Shown in pieces: positions 53,339 to 61,857 of a stretch of 64,000 bases of DNA. This DNA comes from Demequina sp. NBRC 110051 (lineage in GTDB: Bacteria; Actinomycetota; Actinomycetes; Actinomycetales; Demequinaceae), in contig NZ_BBRH01000014.1 in the NCBI RefSeq assembly GCF_002090055.1, positions 1-64,000 on the forward strand, given 5' to 3'. Made by a program: the position numbers and the translations under genes. Positions within the stretch are counted from its first letter, which is position 1, and each line of letters begins with the position of its first letter. Below the pieces are notes generated by a model. It searched no databases, was not told where the DNA came from, and saw only the letters and a program-made list of their open reading frames with translations.

Positions 53339-54128
53339 CGTCGACTGCCTCAGCCACGACACCCCACCCGCCCTCACGGCGCGCGGGGTGCGCGTGCGCC
53401 TGGGCGGCCACGAGATCCTTCACGGGGTCGACCTCGACTCCCACCCCGGCGAGGCCGTCGCGATCATGGGCGGCAATGGCTCGGGCAAGTCCACGCTGGT
53501 GCGCTCCCTCGTGGGGGCGATCCCGACGACGGCGGGCGACATCACCGTGTTCGGCGAGCCCCGCACTCGGCTGACGTCGCGGCGCATCGGCTACGTCCCC
53601 CAGCGGGCCTCCGCGGGTGGCGGCGTGTCCGCGACCGCTCGCGAGGTCGTCACCTCCGGCCTGCTCGGGGTCGGCGCCCTGCGCACGCCCCGCGACGCCA
53701 AGGCCCGGGCGCTCGCCGCCCTCGACGACCTGGGAGTCGCCGACCTCGCGGACCGCGACGTCACGGCGCTGTCGGGTGGCCAGCAGCAGCGCGTCCTCAT
53801 CGCTCGCGCCCTGGTACGCGACCCCGACCTGCTCATCCTCGACGAGCCCATGGCAGGCGTCGACGTCCCCAGCCAAGAAGCCCTCGCGGCCGCGCTGACC
53901 AAGCGCCGCGACGCGGGCGCCGCCATCATCGTGGTGCTCCACGAGCTCGGCGCGCTCGCGCCGCTCGTCCACCACGCGGTGGTGCTCGAGCAGGGCTGCG
54001 TCACCCACATCGGCGCTCCCCCACGCGCGCTGGGCGTCCACGCGCTTCCCGGCCACGACCACGACCACGCCCATCCCGACGTGCCCGAGCCGGTCGCGTC
54101 GACCTTCGCCTGGGAGGTCCGCCAGTGA
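53325..54128 (+). CDS. znuC: Zinc ABC transporter ATPase
   Basis: 267-residue ATPase. Walker A is GGNGSGKST (about 50), signature LSGGQQQRVLIARAL (about 150), Walker B DLLILDEPMAGVD and H-loop VVLHELGAL. The C-terminus has GHDHDHAHPD, a metal-binding-looking tail. The start is a rare TTG at 53325, inside the znuA end, with GAGGACC upstream; no ATG or GTG lies near. Confidence 0.93.
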   Translation: MTAADVDCLSHDTPPALTARGVRVRLGGHEILHGVDLDSHPGEAVAIMGGNGSGKSTLVRSLVGAIPTTAGDITVFGEPRTRLTSRRIGYVPQRASAGGGVSATAREVVTSGLLGVGALRTPRDAKARALAALDDLGVADLADRDVTALSGGQQQRVLIARALVRDPDLLILDEPMAGVDVPSQEALAAALTKRRDAGAAIIVVLHELGALAPLVHHAVVLEQGCVTHIGAPPRALGVHALPGHDHDHAHPDVPEPVASTFAWEVRQ

Positions 54129-55045
54129 TCGACCTCATCACCGACCCGCTCGTGCAGCGCATGCTGCTCGTGTCCCTCATGGTGGGCGCCACCGCACCCA
54201 TCGTCGGCACGTACCTGGTACATCGCCGCATGTCGCTTCTGGGCGACGGCATCGGCCACGTCGCCCTCGCCGGTGTCGCCGCGGGCTGGCTCGCCGGCTC
54301 CGCCGCGGACCTCGCCCAGGTCGACGCGCTCGCCATCCCCGGCGCCATCGTTTTCGCCGTGGCCGGCGCCGTCGTCATCGAGCGAATGCGGGCCAGGGGC
54401 GTCGCGGCCGCCGACGTCATCATGGCGATCATGTTCTATGGCGGCATCGCGTCCGGCGTGCTGCTCATTTCCGCCGCGGGCGGCTCCAATGCCAACCTCA
54501 TGGGCTACCTGTTCGGATCGATCTCGACGGCGAGCTGGACCGATGTGTGGGTCACCGTGGGCCTGGCCGGCGTCATCCTCGTCATCGGCCTGGGGCTGCG
54601 CGCGTCGCTGTTCGCCGTCACCCATGACCAGGAGTTCGCGCACTCGACGGGACTGCCCGTCGCCGCGCTCAACATGGCTGTCGCCATTCTCGCCGCCATT
54701 ACCGTCACCGCGGCCATGCGTGTGGTCGGCGTGCTGCTGGTGAGCGGGCTGATGATCCTGCCCGTCGCCATCGCGCAGCTCATCACGCGCTCGTTCACCC
54801 GCACCATGACCATCGCCATGGTCACCGGCGTGGTGCTGTGCCTCGCCGGCGTGGGCATCACGCTGTTCTACAACCTGCAGCCCGGCGCCCTCATCGTGGT
54901 GCTCGGCGTCATCGTGTACACCGTGGTGGCCTCCGGCGCGGGGCTGCGCAAGCGCCGCAGGCGCCTGCGCGACGAGGCCGGCCACGCCGGTCACGACGAG
55001 AGCCACCGCGAGCACCAGCACCCCACCCTAGGAGCACCCGCATGA
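54125..55045 (+). CDS. znuB: Zinc ABC transporter permease
   Basis: 306-residue ABC-3 family permease with about eight helices. The opening RMLLVSLMVGATAPIVGTYL, DGIGHVALAGVAAGW and the later VVGVLLVSGLMILPVAIAQL are characteristic. GTG start overlaps the znuC stop. A basic and then His-rich tail (HAGHDESHREHQH) follows the last helix and may bind zinc in the cytoplasm. Confidence 0.93.
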   Translation: MIDLITDPLVQRMLLVSLMVGATAPIVGTYLVHRRMSLLGDGIGHVALAGVAAGWLAGSAADLAQVDALAIPGAIVFAVAGAVVIERMRARGVAAADVIMAIMFYGGIASGVLLISAAGGSNANLMGYLFGSISTASWTDVWVTVGLAGVILVIGLGLRASLFAVTHDQEFAHSTGLPVAALNMAVAILAAITVTAAMRVVGVLLVSGLMILPVAIAQLITRSFTRTMTIAMVTGVVLCLAGVGITLFYNLQPGALIVVLGVIVYTVVASGAGLRKRRRRLRDEAGHAGHDESHREHQHPTLGAPA

Positions 55046-55461
55046 GCCCGACGAGTGGAGCATCGGCCCCCCGCATGACCAAGCAGCGCGCTGCCGTGCT
55101 GGACGCGTTGTCCGGCACCGACGAGTTCCGCTCGGCCCAGTCGTGGCACGACACGCTGCGCCACGACGGCTCGAGCGTGGGCCTCGCGACCGTCTACCGC
55201 TCGCTGCAGGCGCTCGCCGAGGCCGGCGAGGTCGACGCCGTCGTCACAGAAACCGGCGAGACGCTCTACCGCCGTTGCGGCGCGGTCGACGAGCACCACC
55301 ACCACCTGCGCTGCCGCGTCTGCGGCACGGCGGAGGACATCGAGGTGCCGCAGTTCGAGGAGTGGGCCGAGCGCGTCGCCACCGAGCACGGCTTCGCGCG
55401 CATGGACCACACGGTGGAGATCACCGGCGTGTGCGCCGCCTGCACGGCGAAGGGCCACTGA
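55042..55461 (+). CDS. zur: Fur-family zinc uptake regulator
   Basis: 139-residue winged-helix repressor: TKQRAAVLDALSGTDEFRSAQS, the recognition helix VGLATVYRSLQALAEAG, a His-rich segment VDEHHHHLRC, and two structural-zinc pairs CRVC (about 94) and CAAC (about 133). Its place as the last regulator of a znu operon makes Zur far more likely than Fur. ATG overlaps the znuB stop; stop overlaps the next start. Confidence 0.94.
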   Translation: MSPTSGASAPRMTKQRAAVLDALSGTDEFRSAQSWHDTLRHDGSSVGLATVYRSLQALAEAGEVDAVVTETGETLYRRCGAVDEHHHHLRCRVCGTAEDIEVPQFEEWAERVATEHGFARMDHTVEITGVCAACTAKGH

Positions 55462-55991
55462 TGCCGGGAGTGCCCAGCGCGGTCACGGACCTCGGATGGT
55501 GGGCGCTGGCGATCTTCCTGTTTGGCGTCATCTTCACCCGCACCCAGGCCACCTACTGGATGGGCCGCTGGGTCCGCACGGGCGCGCGGCGCCTCGCCGA
55601 CAGCCCCAGCGAACGGTTCCTCGCCCGCGCCTCACGCCGGCTCGATGGCCCCATGATGGCGCGCGGCGAGGCGATCCTGGACCGCTGGGGCTACGTCGCG
55701 ATCCCGCTGTCGTTCCTCACCGTGGGCGTGAAGACGGTCGTCAATGCCACCGCGGGCTACGTGCGCATGTCGTGGCCGCTGTACACGCTCGTGATGCTGC
55801 CCGGGTGCGTGCTGTGGACGGTGACGTACACCGTCGTTGGCGCGTCGATTGTGCACCTGTGGCACCGCTCCCCCGCGCTCGCGATCGGCACGGTCGTGGG
55901 CGTCGTGATCGTCGCTTGGGCCGCGACTCGCGTGGTGCGCGAGGTCAGGCGGCGCCGAAGCGTCGATTCCGTCGCGCGTATTCCTCAATAG
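55461..55991 (+). CDS. DedA-like (VTT domain) membrane protein
   Basis: 176-residue SNARE-associated/VTT family protein: [19 protein letters not shown] at the N-terminus, the central [26 protein letters not shown], and [18 protein letters not shown]. Shorter than typical DedA (about 200 residues), with four or five helices. DedA proteins elsewhere transport polyprenyl phosphates. It is coupled to zur by ATGA, and its 3' end overlaps uppS by 47 bp in the opposite direction. Confidence 0.8.
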   Translation: MPGVPSAVTDLGWWALAIFLFGVIFTRTQATYWMGRWVRTGARRLADSPSERFLARASRRLDGPMMARGEAILDRWGYVAIPLSFLTVGVKTVVNATAGYVRMSWPLYTLVMLPGCVLWTVTYTVVGASIVHLWHRSPALAIGTVVGVVIVAWAATRVVREVRRRRSVDSVARIPQ

Positions 55992-56703
55992 CCGCCCACA
56001 GGTGCGTGCGGTCCACGTCCGGCCACAGCGTGTTCGAGAACACGTACTCGGCGTAGGCCGCCTGCCAGGGAAGGAAATTCGAAGACCGCTGCTCGCCGCT
56101 CGACCGCCAAAACAGGTCGACATCGGGCATGTCCGGCTCGTCCAGGTGCGCCGCGAGGGTCTTCTCCGTCACCTTCGACGGATCCAACTCGCCGGCCGCC
56201 ACGCGCAGCGCGATCTCACGCGCCGCATCGGCGATCTCGGCGCGACCGCCGTAGTTGACGCACATCGTGAGCGTGAGGCCCGTGTTGTGCTGCGTAAGCT
56301 CCTCGGCCTTCTCGAGCTCCTTGATGACCGAGGTCCAGAGCTTGGGGCGCCGCCCGGCCCAGCGCACGCGCACGCCCCACTCGTGCATCTCGTCGCGCCG
56401 GCGGCGGATCACGTCACGGTTGAAGCCCATGAGGAAGCGCACCTCTTCGGGGCTGCGCTTCCAGTTCTCCGTGCTGAACGCGTAGGCGCTGAGGTGGCTC
56501 ACGCCGATCTCGACGGCGCCCGCGACGACGTCGAGCAGCGACGCCTCGCCGCGCTCGTGGCCCGCGGTGCGCGCCAGTCCCCGGTCCTTGGCCCAGCGGC
56601 CGTTGCCGTCCATGACGACGGCCACGTGCGCGGGGATCGCCTCGGGGGGCAAAGCGGGCGGCGTGGCGCCGCCGGGGTGAGGGAAGGGGCGAGCGTAGGT
56701 CAC
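55945..56703 (-). CDS. uppS: Isoprenyl diphosphate synthase (undecaprenyl type)
   Basis: 252-residue cis-prenyltransferase making the lipid carrier for wall synthesis. [18 protein letters not shown] holds the catalytic Asp (about 32). [23 protein letters not shown] and the closing [17 protein letters not shown] are the family signatures. GTG start. In mycobacteria uppS sits beside recO; here the phn/HAD/rpiR operon separates them. Confidence 0.96.
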   Translation of the reverse strand: MTYARPFPHPGGATPPALPPEAIPAHVAVVMDGNGRWAKDRGLARTAGHERGEASLLDVVAGAVEIGVSHLSAYAFSTENWKRSPEEVRFLMGFNRDVIRRRRDEMHEWGVRVRWAGRRPKLWTSVIKELEKAEELTQHNTGLTLTMCVNYGGRAEIADAAREIALRVAAGELDPSKVTEKTLAAHLDEPDMPDVDLFWRSSGEQRSSNFLPWQAAYAEYVFSNTLWPDVDRTHLWAAIEEYARRNRRFGAA

Positions 56704-56720
56704 CGGCTCAGCCTATCGGC

Positions 56721-56735
56721 GGCCGATGCCGTGGC
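56721..56735 (+). repeat. Dispersed motif GGCCGATGCCGTGGC upstream of uppS, extended copy
   Basis: In a 26-bp stretch identical to that upstream of glyS (52064), 11-36 bp from the uppS start and just after the HAD gene's stop. Confidence 0.75.
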
Positions 56736-56756
56736 GGGTTTTCCCTGCCCCTCGCC

Positions 56757-57413
56757 CTATGGGTGGGTCGCCGCCCACGCCTCGATCTGGCCGTACAGGT
56801 CGACGATCGACGCGCCGGCCATCGTCACCGGGCCCGGAGGCGCGGACGCGGTGGCTCCCACGAGCGCGGTGTCCGCGCCGAGCGCCGCGGCAGGTGCCAG
56901 GTCGTTGACGTACATGTCGCCCACCGAGAGCACGGCGCCGCGGGTCAGGGCTTCGCTCACCGTCGCCTCGATGCCCACGGGCTTGCGCGCGGAGTGCACC
57001 ACGTCGGCGAAGACGTCGCCCACTCCCAGGAAGGCCAGGGCCTCGCTCAGGCGCGTGTCGGGCGCGTTGGTGACGAGCACCACGGTGGCGTGGGCCGCGA
57101 GCCTGTCCATGAAGTCGCCCAGGCCGGGGACGGGTTCGATGGGTCCACGGTCGGTGGCGAGCAGGGTGCGCGACAGGCGGTAGCCGCGCCCCAGGGTGTC
57201 CTCGTCGATCCCGAGCGAGTCCGCCGCGATCCGCACCGCGTGATACTCGTCGCGGATATCTGCATCGCCTTCGGCGAAGCGAGTACGAGAGGCGGCCACG
57301 GCATCGGCCACCCCCGGGATCCCGGCGACCTCGGCGAGGCTCGCGGCATAGGCATCGATCGGCCCGGACCCGAGCGCGAGGGTGCCGTCGAAGTCAAAGA
57401 TCACGGTAGGCAT
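56757..57413 (-). CDS. HAD-superfamily hydrolase (last gene of phn operon 2)
   Basis: 218-residue HAD phosphatase with a helical cap. Motif I is IFDFDGTLALG (Asp7 nucleophile, Asp9), motif II the Thr of VVLVTNAPDTRL, motif III the Lys of SARKPVG, and motif IV SVGDMYVNDLAPA. A clear paralogue of the HAD gene at 61858. It starts one base after the rpiR stop. Likely removes phosphate from the compound imported by the PhnDCEE system; that is inference. A dispersed-motif copy at 57295 encodes VADAVAAS. Confidence 0.88.
   Translation of the reverse strand: MPTVIFDFDGTLALGSGPIDAYAASLAEVAGIPGVADAVAASRTRFAEGDADIRDEYHAVRIAADSLGIDEDTLGRGYRLSRTLLATDRGPIEPVPGLGDFMDRLAAHATVVLVTNAPDTRLSEALAFLGVGDVFADVVHSARKPVGIEATVSEALTRGAVLSVGDMYVNDLAPAAALGADTALVGATASAPPGPVTMAGASIVDLYGQIEAWAATHP
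57295..57309 (-). repeat. Dispersed motif GGCCGATGCCGTGGC inside the HAD gene
   Basis: Exact 15-mer on the sense strand, encoding A-D-A-V-A. Confidence 0.6.
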
Positions 57414-57414
57414 G

Positions 57415-58272
57415 TCAGTCCCCCAGGGAACGCGAGAGCACGGTGAGGGCGGCGGCGCGCGCCTCTTGGGCGCGCGGCCCGCGACGCGCGGCGAGGGCCT
57501 CGACGAGCGCCTCGATCACGAGCGTGAGCGCCACGCGAGAGGTCAGGAGCAGCTCGTCTTGGAAGGACTCGCTGACCGGCGGCACCACGAGGGTGTGGGT
57601 GGCACGATCCACCAGCGCCGACCGGGTGAAGCTCGTGACGGCCAAGACCGAGGCACCGGTGCCGAGCGCGGCGTCCACCACATCGAGCGTCGCCTGGTTG
57701 GCGCCCGAGCCGGACAGCACCAGTAGCACCGCGTCGGACGGCATCTGCGCGGCGAGGATGCGCTGACCCAGGGTGTCGGGAATGAACTCGGCGGGACGGC
57801 CGATGCTCGACAGCCTCAGCGCCGCGTCGTAGCCCAGCGGCGCGGACAGCCCGTTGGCGGCGATGAGCACGCGCGGCGCCTCATCGAGCGCGGCGAGGAA
57901 GGGCTCGAGGACCTCCTCGGTGATGGCCGCGGCGGCGTGCGGCAGCGCCCGGCCCAGCCGCTCCATGGCGCCGCGGACGATCCCCAAGGCGCCGGGAGCA
58001 TCGGCCACCGGCGGTCCCGAAAACGCGCGCTCGCGTGCCAGTGCGACCCTCAGCTGCGGGTAGCCGTCGTAGCCGAGCGTCTGCGCGGTGCGCACCACGG
58101 AGGCGCGGCCCACGCCGACGCTCTCCGCGATCTGCTGCGCGGTCATATCGACCGCGGCGGCAACGTCGGCCGCGATGGCCTCCGCGACGCGGCGCTCACT
58201 GGGCTGCAGGGACGGCGCGAGGGCCGCGATACGCACCGTGGGAGGCGCGTCAGTGGATCCGTTCCACGCCAC
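57415..58272 (-). CDS. RpiR/MurR family regulator with SIS domain
   Basis: 285-residue regulator. The N-terminal RpiR helix-turn-helix shows LQPSERRVAEAIAADV, then DMTAQQIAESVGVGRASVVRTAQTLGYDGYPQLR. The C-terminal SIS domain (about 125-255) carries VLIANGLSAPLGYDAALRLS, AVLLVLSGSGANQATLDVV and VLAVTSFTRSALV, the usual sugar-phosphate pocket. The GTG start at 58272 lies 23 nt inside the end of the permease gene. The family senses sugar phosphates, which argues that the imported compound is a phosphorylated sugar or polyol. Confidence 0.9.
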   Translation of the reverse strand: MAWNGSTDAPPTVRIAALAPSLQPSERRVAEAIAADVAAAVDMTAQQIAESVGVGRASVVRTAQTLGYDGYPQLRVALARERAFSGPPVADAPGALGIVRGAMERLGRALPHAAAAITEEVLEPFLAALDEAPRVLIAANGLSAPLGYDAALRLSSIGRPAEFIPDTLGQRILAAQMPSDAVLLVLSGSGANQATLDVVDAALGTGASVLAVTSFTRSALVDRATHTLVVPPVSESFQDELLLTSRVALTLVIEALVEALAARRGPRAQEARAAALTVLSRSLGD

Positions 58273-59107
58273 GAACCTTGGCCCCTTCCATGATCCGCCG
58301 CCGGATGGCCCCGGAGATGGCGTCGATGATCATCGTGACCACGATCACGACGATGATGAGGACGCCCACGGTATCCCACTGGCGGAACTGCGTGTAGTTG
58401 GTCAGCATCGCGCCGATGCCGCCCACGCCGATGAGGCCCAGGATGGCCGACGTGCGCACGTTGATTTCGAAGCGGTACAGGGCGAGGCTCATGAGCTCGG
58501 GGGCGGCGACGGGCCACAGGCCCCAACGGATGACCTCGGTGAGCGAGCCGCCCGAGGCGCGCACGGCCTCGGCCGTACCAGGCGGGACGGCCTCGATGGT
58601 CTCGTAGGTCCACTTGGCGTGCGTGCCGATGCCGCCGATGGCGAGCGCGAGGGCGCCGGTAAAGGGAGTGAGGCCCGTCACGGTGAGGATGATGATGGCG
58701 ATCAGCACCTCTGGCATGGCGCGGATCACGGCGAAGATCCACCGCAACGGCAGGCGCACCCACACGGGGCCCACGCCCTGTGCGGCGGGGATGCCCAGCA
58801 GGGTCGACAGCACCACACCCAGGATCGCGCCGATCCATGCCATCGACACCGAGCGCCACGTCTGCAGCGCAGCCTCGCCCAGCATGGACCAGTCGGGGCT
58901 GGAGAACATTAGCGCGCTGTAATGCACCAGGTCGGACGGCAGCTGAGCGACCTTGTCCCACTCGAGGTCGATGTCCCAGAAGGCCAGCAGGATCACGGCG
59001 GTGACGGCCCAGCTGGCGATGCGGGCGGCGACACGGCGGGGCTTGGGCGGGATGGCGAGGGCCGACGCCGGGGTGGGCTGCGCGGGTTCGGTGGTGGTCG
59101 CGGTCAT
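58250..59107 (-). CDS. phnE: Phosphonate-type ABC transporter permease (second PhnE of operon 2)
   Basis: 285-residue PhnE-family permease. Six helices with the EAA loop RASGGSLTEVIRWGLWPVAAPEL and GLIGVGGIGAMLTNY. Shares ISGAIRRRIMEG near its end with ISGAIRHRIIAG of operon 1's permease. ATG overlaps the first permease's stop. Confidence 0.92.
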   Translation of the reverse strand: MTATTTEPAQPTPASALAIPPKPRRVAARIASWAVTAVILLAFWDIDLEWDKVAQLPSDLVHYSALMFSSPDWSMLGEAALQTWRSVSMAWIGAILGVVLSTLLGIPAAQGVGPVWVRLPLRWIFAVIRAMPEVLIAIIILTVTGLTPFTGALALAIGGIGTHAKWTYETIEAVPPGTAEAVRASGGSLTEVIRWGLWPVAAPELMSLALYRFEINVRTSAILGLIGVGGIGAMLTNYTQFRQWDTVGVLIIVVIVVTMIIDAISGAIRRRIMEGAKVRGVERIH

Positions 59108-59931
59108 CGCAGCCTCTTTCGCAGCAGGTTGGACGCGACCTCGATCGCGATGACGACCACGAGAATCTCCAGCACGATGGTGCCCAAGGCGTCGTAGCGG
59201 TAGAAGCCGCGCATCTCGTCGATGAGGCGGCCGATGCCGCCCGCTCCCACGAGGCCAAGGATCGCCGAGATGCGCACGTTGAGCTCGAGCGAGTACAGCA
59301 CCTGGCTCGCGATGGCGGGCCAACTCTGCGGCAGCGCGGTGACGCGGTTGATCTGCGTCTGGGTGCCGCCGGCGGCGCGGCCGGCCTCCATGTAATGGGC
59401 GTCCGCGGAGTCGATCGCCTCGCTGACCAGCTTGACGACGATGCCGATGTCGAACAGCACGAGCGTGATGATGCCCGGGAGCGTGCCCACTCCGACCATC
59501 GCGACGAGGACGGTCGCGTAGACGAGGTCGGGAACGGCCCGCACGACGTTGAGCACAAAGCGCACAGCGCGCCGGGCGACGCCGTTCGGGTTGGTGGGAC
59601 GCGCGGCCCACAGCGACAGCGGCACCGCGAGCACCGCGGAGATCGCGGCGTCCACGAGCGCCATCTCGAGCGTCTCGAGCAGCGGCTGCCACGTGCGCGG
59701 CAAGATCGACCAGTCCGGCGTCAACATCTGGACGATGCGGTCCGCGCCGTTGGTCCAGTTCCGCGCGATGGACGCGAAGTCCAGCTCGACGCCGCCGATT
59801 GCGGGGATGGTGGTGAGGATCGTGAACGCCGCGAGGGCCGCCACGATGGCCGCGGCACGCGGCCACGTGCGCGGGCGCGGCGGGATGGTGAGCTGAGAGC
59901 GTTCCCCCGCCACGGCATCGGCCGCTGTCAC
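59104..59931 (-). CDS. phnE: Phosphonate-type ABC transporter permease (first PhnE of operon 2)
   Basis: 275-residue PhnE-family permease; six helices, EAA loop [21 protein letters not shown], and [15 protein letters not shown]. Its N-terminus, TAADAVAGE, is encoded by a copy of the dispersed motif starting six bases into the gene (59909-59923). ATG overlaps the phnC stop. Confidence 0.92.
   Translation of the reverse strand: MTAADAVAGERSQLTIPPRPRTWPRAAAIVAALAAFTILTTIPAIGGVELDFASIARNWTNGADRIVQMLTPDWSILPRTWQPLLETLEMALVDAAISAVLAVPLSLWAARPTNPNGVARRAVRFVLNVVRAVPDLVYATVLVAMVGVGTLPGIITLVLFDIGIVVKLVSEAIDSADAHYMEAGRAAGGTQTQINRVTALPQSWPAIASQVLYSLELNVRISAILGLVGAGGIGRLIDEMRGFYRYDALGTIVLEILVVVIAIEVASNLLRKRLR
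59909..59923 (-). repeat. Dispersed motif GGCCGATGCCGTGGC at the 5' end of phnE (operon 2)
   Basis: Exact 15-mer on the sense strand, directly after the start codon region. Confidence 0.65.
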
Positions 59932-60764
59932 TGCTGACCCAGCCTGTCGCGCTGCTGGACGGGGCGCCCGTAGATCTGCTCGAAGTCGGCGTCGGTGGCC
60001 GACGCGGCCGGGCCGTCATAGACCACCTCGCCGGCGCGCAGGCCGATCATGCGGGTCGTGTACTGGCGCGCGAGGTCCATGAGGTGGAGGTTCACGAGCA
60101 CGGTCAGGCCGCGGTCGGCGTTGATGTCGGCGAGGTCGGCCATCACGGAGTGCGCGGTGGGTGGGTCCAGGCTTGCGACGGGCTCGTCGGCGAGCATCAC
60201 CGCCGGCTGCTGGGCGAGCGCCCGGGCGATCGCGACGCGCTGCTTCTGTCCGCCCGAGAGCGCCCCGGCGCGGTGCCAGACCTTCTCGAGCATGCCCACG
60301 GAGTCGAGGGCTCGCATCACGATGTCGCGGTCCTCGGCGGTGGTGAGGCCCAGGAGGGTGCGCCACGTGGGCGTGTGCGAGAAGCGGCCCACCATCGCGT
60401 TGCGGTACACGCTGGTGCGGTCGGCGAGGTTGAACGACTGGAAGATCATGCCGATGTCGCCGCGGGCGCGACGCAGCGCCGCCCCCTTGAGGCGGCTGAT
60501 CCGGTGCGGGCCGACCGTGACGGTTCCGGCCGTGGGGGTGACGAGGCCGTTGATGGTGCGGATCATCGTGGACTTGCCCGAGCCGGATAGGCCCACGACG
60601 GCGACCATCTCTCCCGCGCCGATCTCGAGGCTGACGTTCTTCATAGCGACCACGCCGTTGGGGTAGCGCACGGTCACGTCGTCGAGGGTGATGGGCCACG
60701 GCCCGGAGGCCGGGGACGCGTGGTCCCCGGCCTCTGGCCGCTGCGTGGCAGCGGTGTTGTCCAC
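59928..60764 (-). CDS. phnC: Phosphonate-type ABC transporter ATPase (operon 2)
   Basis: 278-residue PhnC-type ATPase. Walker [20 protein letters not shown], signature [15 protein letters not shown], Walker [15 protein letters not shown]-loop [27 protein letters not shown] mirrors [14 protein letters not shown] of the operon 1 protein, so the two are paralogues. GTG start, five bases after phnD; about 22 extra N-terminal residues compared with operon 1. Confidence 0.93.
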   Translation of the reverse strand: MDNTAATQRPEAGDHASPASGPWPITLDDVTVRYPNGVVAMKNVSLEIGAGEMVAVVGLSGSGKSTMIRTINGLVTPTAGTVTVGPHRISRLKGAALRRARGDIGMIFQSFNLADRTSVYRNAMVGRFSHTPTWRTLLGLTTAEDRDIVMRALDSVGMLEKVWHRAGALSGGQKQRVAIARALAQQPAVMLADEPVASLDPPTAHSVMADLADINADRGLTVLVNLHLMDLARQYTTRMIGLRAGEVVYDGPAASATDADFEQIYGRPVQQRDRLGQQ

Positions 60765-60768
60765 GTGC

Positions 60769-61818
60769 TTACTGTCCCGAGAAGCGGGAGTTGACCTCGC
60801 GGGCCAGGTCGATCGCGGCGGCGTCCGCGGGGACCCAGTCGGTCTGGTCGAAGATCTCCTGCAGGGTCTCCGGGTCGACTTCCGAGAAGCCGTCCATGAG
60901 GGTCGTGATCTCGGTGCGCAGGTCCTCGGGCAGCTCGTCCGAGAGGACCACGCCGCCGTTGGGGTACATCTCCGACAGGCCGAACACGACGACCTTCTCG
61001 CCGAGGTCCGCGACCTCGGCCGCGTCGATCGAGGAGCGGGCGTCCCAGTAGGCGAAGCCCACCTCAGCGTCGCCGTTGTAGACCGCCATCAGGAGCGTGT
61101 CGTTGCCGGTCACGGGCACCTGCTGCAGGTCGTCGATGTTGACGCCCTGCTCCTCAAGCGCGAGGACGGGCAGCTGGTAGCCGGCGGGCGACGTGGTGTT
61201 GCCGAACGCGACCGTGGTGCCGGGCTCGATCTTGGACAGCGCGTCCACCGCGACGGGGCCCACGCCCGAGTTGTCCTCGCCCTCGGCGGTGCCGTTGCAG
61301 TACAGGAACTCCTGGCCCGTGGCACCGTAGGTCGCCATGACGGGCTCGTCGTCGCAGTACTTGTCGGGGTTGTTGGTGAAGAACATCGAGGCGTACTGCG
61401 AGGCGCCAAAGCGGACGTCCTGCAGGACGGCGTGGGCGCCGTACATGTCCTCGGCGGCGGCGAGCGAGCCCGCGTCCGCGATGGCGATCTGGGCCTGGCC
61501 CGATCCGATGGCCTCGACGGCGGCCTGGTAGTCCTGGGTCACGACGCCCTCGACGGTGATGCCGAGCTGCTCCGACAGGTAGTCCGTCAGGGGCGCGACG
61601 GTCGTGACGAGGTCGGTGACGTTTTCGTTGGGGATCAGGGCGAGGGTGATCTCCTCGGGCCAGTCGGCGCCGGCAGCGGCGCCCGCGTCGGCGGTCGCCT
61701 CGGTGGTGGCGCCGGCGCTGGACTCGTCGGTCGCGTCGGCGTCCGAGTCGGCGCTACAGCCCGCGAGTGCGATGAGGGCCGTGGCGGCAACACCGGCGGC
61801 GGTGAGCGTGGTGCGCAT
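60769..61818 (-). CDS. phnD: Phosphonate-type ABC transporter binding lipoprotein (operon 2)
   Basis: 349-residue PhnD-family lipoprotein. Lipobox LIALAGCSA, acidic linker, then [15 protein letters not shown], the [15 protein letters not shown] loop and [13 protein letters not shown] with [10 protein letters not shown] (the same cysteine pair as the operon 1 protein). Where operon 1 has IGFLGPIAMV, this protein has [10 protein letters not shown] in the ligand loop, so the substrates probably differ. GAAAGGTCCC precedes the ATG. Confidence 0.9.
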   Translation of the reverse strand: MRTTLTAAGVAATALIALAGCSADSDADATDESSAGATTEATADAGAAAGADWPEEITLALIPNENVTDLVTTVAPLTDYLSEQLGITVEGVVTQDYQAAVEAIGSGQAQIAIADAGSLAAAEDMYGAHAVLQDVRFGASQYASMFFTNNPDKYCDDEPVMATYGATGQEFLYCNGTAEGEDNSGVGPVAVDALSKIEPGTTVAFGNTTSPAGYQLPVLALEEQGVNIDDLQQVPVTGNDTLLMAVYNGDAEVGFAYWDARSSIDAAEVADLGEKVVVFGLSEMYPNGGVVLSDELPEDLRTEITTLMDGFSEVDPETLQEIFDQTDWVPADAAAIDLAREVNSRFSGQ

Positions 61819-61857
61819 GGGGTGGGACCTTTCGTATCTGTGCTCGGGGCCGGGCGG

